DNA of 64,000 nucleotides from Methanomassiliicoccales archaeon (GCA_036504055.1 DASXVU010000012.1:1-64000); one strand, 5' to 3'; positions 53,119 through 62,525 are shown, counted from the first letter of the stretch. The notes: generated by a model not told the origin, from the letters alone. A program made the numbers and translations.

Positions 53119-53933
53119 CCACCATCGCCATCCTGAGGCCTTCCGACCGAATGGAAGAGTCGGTCGATCTGGCCAGAAGTATGGGGTTCGACACCGTGTT
53201 CGCCTCGCCCATCGACCTCAAGACGAACGACACGCCGGAGTTCGCCGCCTTCCTCCAGGGCCTGGCGAACGGTGATGTGGATATCGTCGTTCTAACCTCG
53301 TCCACCGCCGTCAAATCGACGTTCGAACTGGCAAGAAAACATGGCCAGGTGGAGGAGCTCAGCCGAGGGCTGCGCCAAATAAAGGCGATCGCCATCGGTC
53401 CGGTGACCGCCAGGGCTGCGGAGAACGAGTGGATCAAGGTCGACACACTTCCCGAGAAGTTCACCTCGGAAGGGTTGGTGACCCTGCTGGCCAAAGAGCA
53501 CATCGAAGGCAGGCAGATCGTTATCTTGCGGTCCGATCAGGGCTCCGAGGTCCTGAAGAAGGGGCTGGTCGGTCTGGGGGCGAGCGTTCAGGAGATAGTG
53601 GTCTACAAGCTGTCCAGGGTGAAGGCGGGACGGCCGCTGCTGGACGCCTTCTACAAAGGGGTCCGGGGGGACATCGACGTGTTCGCATTCACAAGCTCCA
53701 TGTCCGCCAAGTCGTTCATTGACGAGGCCAGGAAGCACTACACCGATGAAGAGGTGGACGACATGCTGGATTGCGCGATCGTGGCGGCCATCGGCGAACC
53801 GACGAAGCAGACCCTGGAGGACATGGGGGTAAGGGTGGACGTGATGCCAGAGAAGGCGACCTTCGAGGATCTTCTAAAGGCCGTCGCCAGCTCTGTCAAG
53901 GGAGAACGGTCCAAGGTCCGATCCAGTCATTGA
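53115..53933 (+). CDS. hemD: Uroporphyrinogen-III synthase
   Basis: 272 residues from the TTG at 53115, which overlaps the cobA stop; the longer frame inside cobA is not credible. HemD is poorly conserved, but IVVLTSSTAVKSTFELA, IKAIAIGPVTARAA, VAAIGEPTKQTLEDMGV and a two-lobe layout match. It closes and inverts ring D. Last gene of the operon. Confidence 0.9.
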   Translation: MTTIAILRPSDRMEESVDLARSMGFDTVFASPIDLKTNDTPEFAAFLQGLANGDVDIVVLTSSTAVKSTFELARKHGQVEELSRGLRQIKAIAIGPVTARAAENEWIKVDTLPEKFTSEGLVTLLAKEHIEGRQIVILRSDQGSEVLKKGLVGLGASVQEIVVYKLSRVKAGRPLLDAFYKGVRGDIDVFAFTSSMSAKSFIDEARKHYTDEEVDDMLDCAIVAAIGEPTKQTLEDMGVRVDVMPEKATFEDLLKAVASSVKGERSKVRSSH

Positions 53934-54025
53934 GCGAATGGATCGGATATGTCACGAAGGGAACGGAACCGGTCCTTTCAGCATCCATATTTACTTCACT
54001 TCGAAGCATTCCCGGAATACCAGGA

Positions 54026-54460
54026 TCACTCATGCTCGTGCTTGTGGTCCACCGGTTCACCCGACATCAGCACCGGTTTGCCCTGGGTTATTCCCTTTAT
54101 GCTGTTGATCGCCTCGGAGAGCTTGGTCACTTCCTTCATGGAACCATGAACGACGAGCACCTCAAGACATTTTTCCGTATCCAGATGGATGTGGATGGAC
54201 GATGATATTATATGGTGATGTTTATGCTGGACGGCCATCAACCCTTCGTTGACGCCGCCTTTGGTATGATCGTACACCAGCGTGATGGAGCCCACGGTAT
54301 GGGCCTTGTCATCTTTCAGGGTCTCTTCTATTAGCATCCCTTTTATCAGATCACGGATGGCCTCAGAACGGGTGGCATATCCTTTTCTTTCGATGAGCTC
54401 ATCGAAGCTCGTCAAAAGGTCAGGTTCGACAGAGACGCCGATTCTGGTTACGTAATCCAT
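54026..54460 (-). CDS. nikR: Nickel-responsive regulator NikR
   Basis: 144 residues. N-terminal ribbon-helix-helix (RIGVSVEPDLLTSFDELIERKGYATRSEAIRDLI). The C-terminal ACT-like domain carries the nickel ligands: His in AVQHKHHH, His-x-His in SIHIHLD and Cys in EKCLEVLV, matching E. coli His76, 87, 89 and Cys95. The tail HKHEHE is His-rich. It would repress nickel uptake genes when Ni is ample; the ECF transporter is next to it. It could also bind the repeats near the F430 operon, which is untested. Confidence 0.93.
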   Translation of the reverse strand: MDYVTRIGVSVEPDLLTSFDELIERKGYATRSEAIRDLIKGMLIEETLKDDKAHTVGSITLVYDHTKGGVNEGLMAVQHKHHHIISSSIHIHLDTEKCLEVLVVHGSMKEVTKLSEAINSIKGITQGKPVLMSGEPVDHKHEHE

Positions 54461-54583
54461 GAAGGCAAAAAGAGGTTACCTGATAAAATAACTTTCATCT
54501 CGAACCCGGCCTTGCCCATCTGATACCATCTTTGCATGACCGAGGTGAAGCAATGAGCTGCTTCTTTCACTATCCCATTGCTT
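54461..54583. promoter_or_regulatory. nikR promoter region
   Basis: A TATA-like TTATTTTATC (minus strand, about 54494-54485) lies ~25 bases before the nikR ATG. No clear operator was seen. Confidence 0.35.
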
Positions 54584-55387
54584 CTAGCGTAACAATTCCT
54601 CCAACGCCTCGTCAACGTTGAGAGGGGGTACGAACGACCTACCGGTCCTTTCTGCCCACGACTCCATCAGCCTGGAGAAGGAAGGCAGTTCAAGCCTGGC
54701 CTCTGCCAGCATCTTCTTGTCCTTGATCAGCTTGCGGAAATCGCCATCGAACAATATCGTCCTCTTCAGAACGATGACCCGGTCGGTGAGCTCGAACGCG
54801 ACCGAAAGATCATGAGTAGCCAGGACGATCGTCTGGTCGAGAGAGTCGAGCACGTTCACCAGGTCCCTCTTGCCCTGCGGGTCCAGATTGGCCGTCGGCT
54901 CATCGAGCAACAGGGTCGGGGGAGACATCGCCAGCAAACCAGCAATGGCCACCCTCTTCTTCTCACCGGTCGATAGGCGGTGAGGCACCCGGTTTCCGTA
55001 TTCCTCCACCCCTGCCTGGCGCATGGCATTCCTCGTCCTCTCCACCACCTCGTTCTCTGGCAATCCCATGTTCAGCGGGCCGAAGGTGACGTCCTCGAAC
55101 ACCGTGGGCATGAAAATCTGATCATCGGGGTCCTGGAACAGGAGGCCGACGTTCTTCCTTGCCTCCGGTGCCGACCTCTTGGTGAGCTCCACACCCCCTA
55201 TGGATGCCTTTCCCTCGGTGGGAATGAACAGTCCCGCCATTATGTGAAGGAGCGTGCTCTTTCCGGCGCCGTTAGGTCCCACCAACGCCACCCTTTCGCC
55301 CTTACCGATGGCGATATCTAATCTCTCGATCGCGTTATCCGATTCTGGATATCTGTAGGAAACACCTTCCAGCCTTATGGATTCCAT
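54584..55387 (-). CDS. cbiO: ECF nickel/cobalt transporter ATPase
   Basis: 267 residues from the ATG at 55387 (MESIRLEGVSYRYP), overlapping the cbiQ stop by 13 bases. Walker A is GPNGAGKST, signature is LSTGEKKRVAIAG, Walker B is TLLLDEPTANLD and H-loop LATHDLSVA. FQDPDDQIFMPTVFEDVTFGPLN is the ECF Q-loop type. Energises the CbiM/CbiQ complex. Nickel or cobalt cannot be told from the ATPase. Confidence 0.92.
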   Translation of the reverse strand: MESIRLEGVSYRYPESDNAIERLDIAIGKGERVALVGPNGAGKSTLLHIMAGLFIPTEGKASIGGVELTKRSAPEARKNVGLLFQDPDDQIFMPTVFEDVTFGPLNMGLPENEVVERTRNAMRQAGVEEYGNRVPHRLSTGEKKRVAIAGLLAMSPPTLLLDEPTANLDPQGKRDLVNVLDSLDQTIVLATHDLSVAFELTDRVIVLKRTILFDGDFRKLIKDKKMLAEARLELPSFSRLMESWAERTGRSFVPPLNVDEALEELLR

Positions 55388-56112
55388 AATGATCCCCCAT
55401 GCTGAAGCATTATCGACGATAGGCATACCAGTACGAACATCGATGCGAATACCGCGTCTTTTGCTCCAACCTTGCTCTTCCTCAACGTTCTCACGTTCCC
55501 GGAATATCCCCGTGTTAGAAGCGCATCATAGATGTCGGTGGCTCTTTGGCTGGAGCGAACGAACACCATTCCGACGGTATTGGAGATGGTCTGGAATGCT
55601 CTCTTCTCGAACAGGTGCTTGCCACCGCTAAATCCCCGGGCCTTCCTCGCCATCTTCATCCGGTCAGATTCATCGCGCAATATGAAGATGAACCGATAGG
55701 TGAACAATATCAGGATCGCCAGTAGCTTCGGCATCCTGAACCACCGGAATGCCGACATCATTTCGAAGAAAGGTGTGGTGGATACCAGCAGGATCAATGC
55801 GAGGACCGAGGCGGATATCCTTACCGCCATGGCCAACGCGTTCCAGGGATTCGACGTCAAGAAGACCGTGATCGCCGCAAAGATGATGAAGGGAACCGCC
55901 AAAATGAAGTTCTCGCCGATGTGGTGCATCGGGACCCTAGAGACGATACTAAGGATCAGCACGAATGCCAAGATGAACAGCAGGGCGGTTATGTTCTGCA
56001 GAAGGGCGGTCACCACCACGAGGAAGATGGTTGATGCCAGTTTTACCCTTGGATCGAACCTGTAAAGAGTGGAACGGGTGGCGAACCGGTCAAGTTCATC
56101 GTGTTCGGACAC
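55375..56112 (-). CDS. cbiQ: ECF nickel/cobalt transporter T-component
   Basis: 245 residues with about five hydrophobic helices. The N-terminus FDPRVKLASTIFLVVVTALL is a CbiQ start. The coupling motifs, with Ala-Arg-Gly, are KMARKARGFSGG and SSQRATDIYDALLTRGYSG. Links the ATPase to the substrate-binding subunit. Co-directional with cbiM, 43 bases after it. Confidence 0.9.
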   Translation of the reverse strand: MSEHDELDRFATRSTLYRFDPRVKLASTIFLVVVTALLQNITALLFILAFVLILSIVSRVPMHHIGENFILAVPFIIFAAITVFLTSNPWNALAMAVRISASVLALILLVSTTPFFEMMSAFRWFRMPKLLAILILFTYRFIFILRDESDRMKMARKARGFSGGKHLFEKRAFQTISNTVGMVFVRSSQRATDIYDALLTRGYSGNVRTLRKSKVGAKDAVFASMFVLVCLSSIMLQHGGSLWNP

Positions 56113-56155
56113 TCTGTCATCCTCTCATATTTTCCTTGCTGATCGGTCTTTCGAC

Positions 56156-57121
56156 CTACGCTTCACTTTCCCGGTCGGGTTTCATCGATCTTGCGGTCCT
56201 GGACCTCTTGACCGCCCAGTATGCCATGATCGAGATCAATATGATCCCAAATCCGATGATGCCGGCGAGCAATACTCCGCCATAACCGTTACCGTAACCG
56301 AGGATCGATGTGAAGAGCGGTTCGATCTCGTGGACACCAGCACGTTCCATGGTGACCTCGAGACCATCGCCGTAGGCAGCCGAGAATGAGAAGAAGCCGA
56401 TGAGCCCGACCGCGAAGGCCAGGATGATGCCGAACGCTGCTTTGACATAGCCCTTGGCCGGGATGCTCTTCGCTCCCGCGATCCCGTCTTTTATCCTCAG
56501 AATGCCCGGTGAGACCTTGGCCAGATACAACACTACGCCGCCGGTTATCGCCGCCTCTCCGATCCCGATGAGGACGTGATATCCGAACATCGCCGGTATC
56601 GCAAATCCAGCCGAGATACCATAGGCCCCATTGGACAGTTCGTAGCTGAGGGACAGTTCGAGGGCGCAGGCCAGCGCCGCCATGACCACCGATAGCCATG
56701 CCGCCAAAAGCATGCCGACCTTGTCCATCCTGCCGGATAGGAACCTGGTCGTGGTCCAGCCGATGAACGGGGCTATGACCGCCATGTTTGCCAGGTTGAG
56801 GCCCAGCGCGGTTATTCCGCCATCTCCGAACACAAAGCACTGGATCACCAAAATGGCCGTGATCACAACGATCGCGGCATAGGGCCCGAGCAATATAACC
56901 GCCAGCGTGGCGCCGATCAGATGACCGGTGGTCCCGCCGCCCACCGGGAAGTTGAGCATCTGGGCGACGAATATGCCCGCGGCAAGCATGGCCATGAACG
57001 GAATGGCCCTCTCATCGATGTTCTTGTTGAGCTTCCAGATCGCGATGGCGATGACAGGGACCGCAACGATCCATCCGAGGATGAGGACTTCGGGGGACAT
57101 GAGGCCATCGGGGATATGCAT
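56156..57121 (-). CDS. cbiM: ECF nickel/cobalt transporter substrate-specific subunit, NikMN/CbiM-CbiN fusion-type
   Basis: 321 residues from the ATG at 57121, giving MHIPDGLMSPEVL; the N-terminal Met-His is essential for metal binding in this family, so the longer frame is rejected. A GGAG lies 8-11 bases ahead. Next helices carry GGGTTGHLIGATL with another conserved His. After ~215 residues, extra helices (KAAFGIILAFAVGLIGFFSFSAAYGDG ... GIIGFGIILISIMAYW) look like the NikN/PDGLE part. The fusion and nikR next door favour nickel, while cobalt remains possible. Confidence 0.88.
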   Translation of the reverse strand: MHIPDGLMSPEVLILGWIVAVPVIAIAIWKLNKNIDERAIPFMAMLAAGIFVAQMLNFPVGGGTTGHLIGATLAVILLGPYAAIVVITAILVIQCFVFGDGGITALGLNLANMAVIAPFIGWTTTRFLSGRMDKVGMLLAAWLSVVMAALACALELSLSYELSNGAYGISAGFAIPAMFGYHVLIGIGEAAITGGVVLYLAKVSPGILRIKDGIAGAKSIPAKGYVKAAFGIILAFAVGLIGFFSFSAAYGDGLEVTMERAGVHEIEPLFTSILGYGNGYGGVLLAGIIGFGIILISIMAYWAVKRSRTARSMKPDRESEA

Positions 57122-57177
57122 GCTCTGATCTCCGTAGCACGATTGTGCCATTCGTGTTCTCTCCTCATGCCACCATC

Positions 57178-57220
57178 CTATATATGAATTGGCGTAACAA
57201 GCTTCTGAATATTGTGTTAT
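57178..57220 (-). promoter_or_regulatory. cbiM promoter with candidate metal-regulator site
   Basis: Minus-strand TATA-like CATATATAG (57187-57178) lies ~60 bases before the ATG. Just upstream, GTAACA (57194-57199) and TGTTAT (57215-57220) form an imperfect inverted repeat with 15 bases between. It could be a NikR site, which is inference from the neighbouring gene. Confidence 0.4.
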
Positions 57221-57284
57221 TTTTTGGGGTTTGCGAGTTCTGTTTTCAGTCAACCAACGTAGCTACGGTTAGCCCATCTCGATC

Positions 57285-58556
57285 TCATTCAACGAAATGG
57301 TGAGTTAACCTCATCACATCGCGGTAAGGGACCACTCCGAGTATCTTCTCGTTCTCGTCCACCACCGGTATCGCCCGGAAATCATACCTGGAGAACAGTT
57401 CCGCTGCTTCCTTCAATGTGCTGTTGGGGCCAAGGGCGATCACGTTCGTTATCATCACATCCTGGAGCAAAGCTTCATCCGGCGCTTCCAGCAGCTCTTT
57501 GATGTCCAGCACGCCGAGTAACTTATCGTTTTCGTCGACCACATAGAAGTACATGACCACCATCTTGCCCTTGGCCAACTTTGGGTAATCGTTCTGGATA
57601 TCGTCAGTGGTCTTATCTCCCGGCGCCCTGATGAACCGTGAGGTGGCATAATTGATGGCCTTTTCCTCCACCTTCTCCATAATGGAGCGGACCTTGGTGG
57701 CGAGGTTCGGGTTGATCTTGGCCATGAGCGTCTCGGCCTCATTACGGGGTAGTGCGCTCAACAGATCGGCAGCCTGTCCCGAGGTCATCTCATCAATAAG
57801 TTCGACCACGCGGTCCTTCTGCATGTTCGAGACCATTTCTCTTTGAACGTTTGGATCGATCTGTTCCAGCGTATCGGAGGCGTGTTCTGTTTCCAGCTGA
57901 TCGAACACGATAAGCCTTTGGTAATGGTCGAGTTCCTCCAAAATGTCAGCCACATCTGCCGGTTGCATTTCGGCTAACTTTTCCTTGAGTATCTTGAGCT
58001 TGACCTCACCCTTGAACGAGGACATGTTGGGAGGCAAAGGCTGAACGATCGTCCAGGGGATCATGTTCTCATGCATCTTATCGGCCGCCTGTCTCAAATC
58101 GGCTGTTCTCCTGAAGCCCAACCTCCTCCATCTTCCATAGCGGCTGGAATCCACAGCTGTCACATACAACCGATCATTACGCGAGATCAGCTGGAGGTCG
58201 TAAACCACTTCGACCTCCGTATCCTCGAGGTCCAATATCTTCTTGTCCAGGATGTGATCCTTTAATAGAAGTGCATCTTCCTGCGGTTCGGCCTGGAAGT
58301 ATTTCGGATCATCGATTCCGATCACGACCTTATCCTTTTCAAAGGATACTACCTTTTCCCAGGGCACAAGCAACGCCGGGTTGCCGAAAGGACGGATGAC
58401 AACGATCTGGGTCACTTCTGGGATGGCTCCATTCCCCCTGATGACCAGGTCATTGAGCTTTCCGATCTTCTTCCCCTTCCATTCCACTCGGCTGTAAAGG
58501 ATCTCGCTCAGGTTGTAGCTCTTATCGGATTGTGCTCTGTTTCCATTCCCGTTCAT
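57285..58556 (-). CDS. PRC-barrel / MgtE N-terminal / CBS-pair protein, probable Mg2+-sensing partner of the NRAMP-like transporter
   Basis: 423 residues from the ATG at 58556 (MNGNGNRAQSDK). Residues ~10-180 hold two PRC-barrel-like repeats (ILYSRVEWKGKKIGKLNDLVIRG; DLEDTEVEVVYDLQLIS). Residues ~215-320 are an MgtE_N helical domain (MQPADVADILEELD ... QAADLLSALPRNEAETLMAKI). The C-terminal ~110 are a CBS pair (DENDKLLGVLDIKELL; ENEKILGVVPYRDVMRL). There is no MgtE channel domain. MgtE_N and CBS sense Mg2+ in MgtE, so it may gate the transporter encoded in the same operon. Confidence 0.8.
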   Translation of the reverse strand: MNGNGNRAQSDKSYNLSEILYSRVEWKGKKIGKLNDLVIRGNGAIPEVTQIVVIRPFGNPALLVPWEKVVSFEKDKVVIGIDDPKYFQAEPQEDALLLKDHILDKKILDLEDTEVEVVYDLQLISRNDRLYVTAVDSSRYGRWRRLGFRRTADLRQAADKMHENMIPWTIVQPLPPNMSSFKGEVKLKILKEKLAEMQPADVADILEELDHYQRLIVFDQLETEHASDTLEQIDPNVQREMVSNMQKDRVVELIDEMTSGQAADLLSALPRNEAETLMAKINPNLATKVRSIMEKVEEKAINYATSRFIRAPGDKTTDDIQNDYPKLAKGKMVVMYFYVVDENDKLLGVLDIKELLEAPDEALLQDVMITNVIALGPNSTLKEAAELFSRYDFRAIPVVDENEKILGVVPYRDVMRLTHHFVE

Positions 58557-58567
58557 TTTGACCGCCC

Positions 58568-58765
58568 CTAAATTGAAGTAAAGAACTTGAAAGCGAGAAG
58601 AAGCAACATCCCGATCAGATACAACCTCAACAGTAGCAACGCCCACTTCACCTGTTTGGTCATCTTGATCCTAGGTGTTTTGTACTTCTCCGTGATCTCC
58701 ACGAATGGCCTTAACCTGTCCCGCAGAAAGCCCCGGATAATGCCGGTGGGTTTTTCCTCATCCAT
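58568..58765 (-). CDS. Small single-pass membrane protein in the NRAMP-like operon
   Basis: 65 residues. A charged N-terminal half (DEEKPTGIIRGFLRDRLRPFVEITEKYKTPRIK) is followed by one hydrophobic helix (ALLLLRLYLIGMLLLLAFKFF). The gene fits exactly between the NRAMP-like and PRC/MgtE_N/CBS genes, starting right at the transporter stop. Probably an accessory subunit; no family known to me. Confidence 0.6.
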   Translation of the reverse strand: MDEEKPTGIIRGFLRDRLRPFVEITEKYKTPRIKMTKQVKWALLLLRLYLIGMLLLLAFKFFTSI

Positions 58766-60100
58766 TTAACCACCTCCTAACAGACCGGGGAAAAGCGTGG
58801 TCAATGCGTACATGGTCGAAAGTGCGATGATGAGCGCCACGATCCCGAACCCTATTATGTTCTGAAATCTGGTGTTCTTGTACTTGCCCATTAGCTCCTC
58901 GCTGTTCAGAAGAAGAAGCAAGAACACAAGAGCGGCCGGAAGCAACGTCACAGCGATCACCTGGACAAATAGGGTGACTGTCACCAGGGTCGCCTGGGTT
59001 GAGAGGAGCACGACCCCACCCGCGGTGACCAGCATGAAGAAGTAGAAAATGTAGAACCAGGGAGCCTCACGGATCTTGTGGTTTAAGGAATGGGCCCATC
59101 CGAAAACTTCTCCGACCGCCCAAGAGCTAGCCAGAGAGATCGCTATCGCTCCGAGAAGACCGGCGTCGAACAGACCAATCGCTAGGAACGTGCCGACCCA
59201 ATAGTCAATGCCCTGCAATGCAACGGCGGCCTGGGCTGCGCTTCCGATGTTCTGCCCGTAGAGTAATGTCCCGGTCACTATGATCAAGAACACGGCGACG
59301 ACCACGGTCAAGATAGCGCCCATGGCGGTATCCATTTTGCCGAACGGGATGTCCTTCTCTTTCATTCCCTTGTCGACCACTGAGGATTGCTGAAAGAACA
59401 GCATCCAAGGGGCGATGGTCGTTCCGATGTTCGCCATAAGCAAAAAGAACAGCGCGGCCAGCGGTCCCGCAGGAATGTTCGGTATCACCCCACCCAACAC
59501 CGTTGATACATTGGGGTGCACCAGGAACGCGGCCGGAACATAGATGAGGTTGAGGACGCACAGGACGAGAACGATCTTTTCCCAGGTCCAATACTTACCA
59601 TTCATGACCAGCAATATCATGAATACCGATACGACCGCCACAGTGATGACCGGTGGAATTCCGAAAATGCTCAGTGCCGCGGTCATTCCGATGAATTCGG
59701 TGATCAGCGTGAGCCAATCGGTCAACGCTAGGTCGGAAAGCGAGAACCAGCCCCAGAATGAGCCGAATGCATCGAAGATCGCCTCCGCATGGCCGCGTTT
59801 AGTCACCGCTCCTAACCTCACGGTCATTTCCTGCACGAAGTAAGCAATAGGACCTAGTAGAATTAGGAACCAGATCAGACTGTATCCGTATTGGGCGCCG
59901 GTCACGGAGTATGTGGTTATTCCACCAGCATCATTGTCGGCCACCATGACGATGATCCCGGGACCTGCCATTAGCAGATAGATCTTGAGGGTCTTGATGA
60001 ATTTTCGATAGCGATAGTATGAACGGGCCCCTAAGGAGATGCTAGAATTCCTCGATTTCCCAAATTCCCCGGACCCTTCACCCTTTTTCCTTTCCCACAT
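58766..60100 (-). CDS. NRAMP-related metal transporter with non-canonical (Mg2+-type) binding site
   Basis: 444 residues, about eleven helices, NRAMP fold. Helix 1, usually DPGN, reads VADNDAGGITTY. Helix 6, usually MPH, reads NIGTTIAPWMLFFQQSS, so the Met that selects transition metals is replaced by Ala. These are the changes described for NRAMP-related Mg2+ transporters (NRMT). The operon partner with an MgtE_N/CBS Mg-sensing layout supports that. Mn/Fe import seems unlikely. A basic N-terminal tail of ~35 residues precedes helix 1. Confidence 0.82.
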   Translation of the reverse strand: MWERKKGEGSGEFGKSRNSSISLGARSYYRYRKFIKTLKIYLLMAGPGIIVMVADNDAGGITTYSVTGAQYGYSLIWFLILLGPIAYFVQEMTVRLGAVTKRGHAEAIFDAFGSFWGWFSLSDLALTDWLTLITEFIGMTAALSIFGIPPVITVAVVSVFMILLVMNGKYWTWEKIVLVLCVLNLIYVPAAFLVHPNVSTVLGGVIPNIPAGPLAALFFLLMANIGTTIAPWMLFFQQSSVVDKGMKEKDIPFGKMDTAMGAILTVVVAVFLIIVTGTLLYGQNIGSAAQAAVALQGIDYWVGTFLAIGLFDAGLLGAIAISLASSWAVGEVFGWAHSLNHKIREAPWFYIFYFFMLVTAGGVVLLSTQATLVTVTLFVQVIAVTLLPAALVFLLLLLNSEELMGKYKNTRFQNIIGFGIVALIIALSTMYALTTLFPGLLGGG

Positions 60101-60507
60101 CTATTACCCTCCTAGCCATTCAGAAAGGACCCTTGCTTCTCAGGAGGTTTCGGGGTGTGTGAGATTTGGCAATAGTGGTTGGGGCTATTGATCGAACACG
60201 CTCCTAGTCCAGTTTTGGCTCCGTAGAACGTAGAGTGAATGGCCGGGTCCGGTCACTCAGCTGCTTCGGGCAAAGCCTTAGTCCGGCAATGCCTACTTTA
60301 CCCATTGGCATCTTTCGACGTTTCTGGGCAGCAGCCTATGTTTTTACGGTAACCTCACCTAACAAGGTGTTCTTGTCTGGCTTCATCAATGCTGATGAAG
60401 TAGAGGGGTATTGGAGATTCGCTATTTAATAGCGAGGTATCACCAGAAAAATACCTGAATAGACGGCGATTTCAGAGAATTACCGGACCGCATCTTTAGG
60501 TCAGAAC
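60101..60507 (-). promoter_or_regulatory. Intergenic region with hairpin and palindromic promoter, probable NRAMP leader
   Basis: 407 bases without a convincing gene. CTTCATCA-ATGC-TGATGAAG (60381-60400) is a perfect 8-bp hairpin with a 4-base loop. CGCTATT-T-AATAGCG (60420-60434) is a perfect 7-1-7 palindrome that contains a TATA-like TATTTAATA. If that is the promoter of the minus-strand NRAMP-like gene, the leader is ~300 bases and begins with the hairpin, which is long enough for a metal-sensing RNA. No known riboswitch consensus was recognised. Confidence 0.4.
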
Positions 60508-61350
60508 TCACTTTTTCCGGCTGCCTGATTTAAGCTCCTTTACGAAATCCCGGATTTCGTGAGGCTTGACCCCGTCGATCATCCTGGAAAGTATCGCCGA
60601 ACCGACGATCACACCGTCCGCCCCCATGGCGGTGATCTCTTCGACGTGTTCCTTCGTCGAGATGCCGAATCCCACCGCCAGCGGCAGGTCCCCTGCAGCC
60701 TCCTTGGCCCTTTCGATCAGGGTCGGCAGATTCTCGCTCAGTTCGCCTTTCGCCCCAGTCGTGCCCAGCCGGCTGACCAGGTAGAGATATCCGCTCGACC
60801 GTCCGGCGATATGCATCATTCTGTCCTCGGAAGTGGTCGGTGCTATCAGCTGGATCAGATGGATGCCCTCGTTCATGCAGAGCATCTCCAGGGTCAGTGA
60901 TTCCTCCATGGGCAGGTCGGCCACGATAAGCCCGTCCGCCCCCGCTTCCTTGGCCTGCCTGACGAACTCCTCCTCGCCCATCCGGAAGATGGGGTTGTAG
61001 TAGCCCATCAGCACGATCGGGACATCGCATTTTTCCCTTACCCGGGCGGTCAGTTCCAGGACCCTCTTCGGGGTCACTCCGGCCCTCAACGCCTCGTCGC
61101 TCGCCTTCTGGATGACCGCCCCGTCGGCCATGGGGTCACTGAACGGGACGCCGATCTCTATGACATCGGCACCGCCCTCGGAACATGCGAGTATGTAGCT
61201 CAGCGATGTCTCGAAGGAAGGAAATCCTCCGGTAAGGTACACGATCAATGCGCTCTCATCGCGCTCCTTGCAGTTACGGAACGCTTCCTCCACCCGGCCC
61301 GCCGTCCCCGACCGGTCGTCCGGTCTATGGCAACGCTTTTGCACAGTCAT
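60508..61350 (-). CDS. trpA: Tryptophan synthase alpha chain
   Basis: 280 residues from the ATG at 61350, overlapping the trpB stop by ATGA. Catalytic Glu in [18 protein letters not shown]. Other motifs are [34 protein letters not shown] and [11 protein letters not shown]. It splits indole-3-glycerol phosphate to indole for TrpB. Last gene of the trp operon. Confidence 0.96.
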   Translation of the reverse strand: MTVQKRCHRPDDRSGTAGRVEEAFRNCKERDESALIVYLTGGFPSFETSLSYILACSEGGADVIEIGVPFSDPMADGAVIQKASDEALRAGVTPKRVLELTARVREKCDVPIVLMGYYNPIFRMGEEEFVRQAKEAGADGLIVADLPMEESLTLEMLCMNEGIHLIQLIAPTTSEDRMMHIAGRSSGYLYLVSRLGTTGAKGELSENLPTLIERAKEAAGDLPLAVGFGISTKEHVEEITAMGADGVIVGSAILSRMIDGVKPHEIRDFVKELKSGSRKK

Positions 61351-62525
61351 TTGATCAATCCCATATTGAACACTGTCTCGAGGTCCTTGTCCCCCCGGCC
61401 GCTTACGGTGATGACCACGACCTGGTCGGCGTCCATCTCCTTGGCCCTCTGACAACCAGCATACACCGCATGTGCCGATTCGAGGGCAGGTATTATGCCT
61501 TCCAGCCGGGACAGTTCGACGAAAGCTTCGAGCGCCTGCTCATCGGTGATTCCTACGTACTCGGCGCGCTTAATATCTTTCAGGTAGGAGTGCTCCGGAC
61601 CGACCCCGGGGTAGTCGAGACCGGCGGCGATGCTATGCGCCTCATGCACCATCCCGTCCTTGTCCTGGAGCAGATAGGACTTCGAGCCTTGGAACACGCC
61701 TACCGATCCGGCCGAGATCGAACAGGAGTGTTTCCCCGTCTCGATCCCGCATCCGGCCGCTTCGGCCCCCAGGAACTTCACGCCCCTGTTCTTGATGAAC
61801 GGATGGAAGGTCCCGATGGCGTTGCTGCCGCCGCCCACGCAGGCCACGAGCAGGTCCGGGAGCTTCCCCTCCTGTGCCTTCAGTTGCCTCTTGATCTCCT
61901 TGCCTATGATGCTCTGGAAATCGCGCACCATCATCGGATAGGGGTGCGGACCGGCCGCCGTCCCGAACATGTAGTAGGTCGTCTCGACCGACGCGGCCCA
62001 GTCCCGGAACGCCTCGCTTATGGCATCCTTGAGCGTCCTGGAGCCGATCTGGACCTCGTTGACCTTGGCCCCCATCAGGCGCATGCGGAACACGTTCATC
62101 CGCTGACGCTTGACGTCATCCGCGCCCATGTAGATCTCCGCATCCATGCCCAGGACCGCCGCGGCCATGGCGGTTGCCGTGCCATGCTGCCCGGCACCGG
62201 TCTCGGCGATGATGCGTTCCTTGCCCATGCGCTTCGCCAGGAGCGCCTGACCCATGACGTTGTTGAACTTGTGGGCGCCTCCGTGGGCAAGGTCCTCCCT
62301 CTTCAGGTAGATCTTGGCCCCGCCGTACTTCTCCGTTAGGCGTCTGGCGAAATAGAGCGGCGTCTCCCTGCCGCCGTAGTTGACATTGTACCAGCTGAGC
62401 TCGTCCTGGAATGTTTTGTCGTTCTTGACCCTTTCATATGTGGCCTCGAGCTCTATCAGAGCCGGCATGAGTATCTCCGGGACGTACTGTCCGCCATACT
62501 CGCCGAACCTCGTTCTGTCAGACAT
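61347..62525 (-). CDS. trpB: Tryptophan synthase beta chain
   Basis: 392 residues from the ATG at 62525 ([19 protein letters not shown]); the start shares its A with the trpF stop. PLP-binding Lys in [25 protein letters not shown] and [11 protein letters not shown] are TrpB1-type motifs, so it works with TrpA rather than as stand-alone TrpB2. Confidence 0.97.
   Translation of the reverse strand: MSDRTRFGEYGGQYVPEILMPALIELEATYERVKNDKTFQDELSWYNVNYGGRETPLYFARRLTEKYGGAKIYLKREDLAHGGAHKFNNVMGQALLAKRMGKERIIAETGAGQHGTATAMAAAVLGMDAEIYMGADDVKRQRMNVFRMRLMGAKVNEVQIGSRTLKDAISEAFRDWAASVETTYYMFGTAAGPHPYPMMVRDFQSIIGKEIKRQLKAQEGKLPDLLVACVGGGSNAIGTFHPFIKNRGVKFLGAEAAGCGIETGKHSCSISAGSVGVFQGSKSYLLQDKDGMVHEAHSIAAGLDYPGVGPEHSYLKDIKRAEYVGITDEQALEAFVELSRLEGIIPALESAHAVYAGCQRAKEMDADQVVVITVSGRGDKDLETVFNMGLIK

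Noticed and set aside
58766-60100. NRAMP-like transporter as a standard Mn2+/Fe2+ importer
   Set aside because: The DPGN and MPH metal motifs are altered in the manner of Mg2+-type relatives, and its operon has an MgtE-type sensor protein.
61248-62339. Long plus-strand open frame of 363 codons
   Set aside because: It lies opposite trpB/trpA, which are certain. The translation is rich in Arg, His, Gly and Pro and has no recognisable motif, as expected of an antisense shadow in GC-rich DNA.
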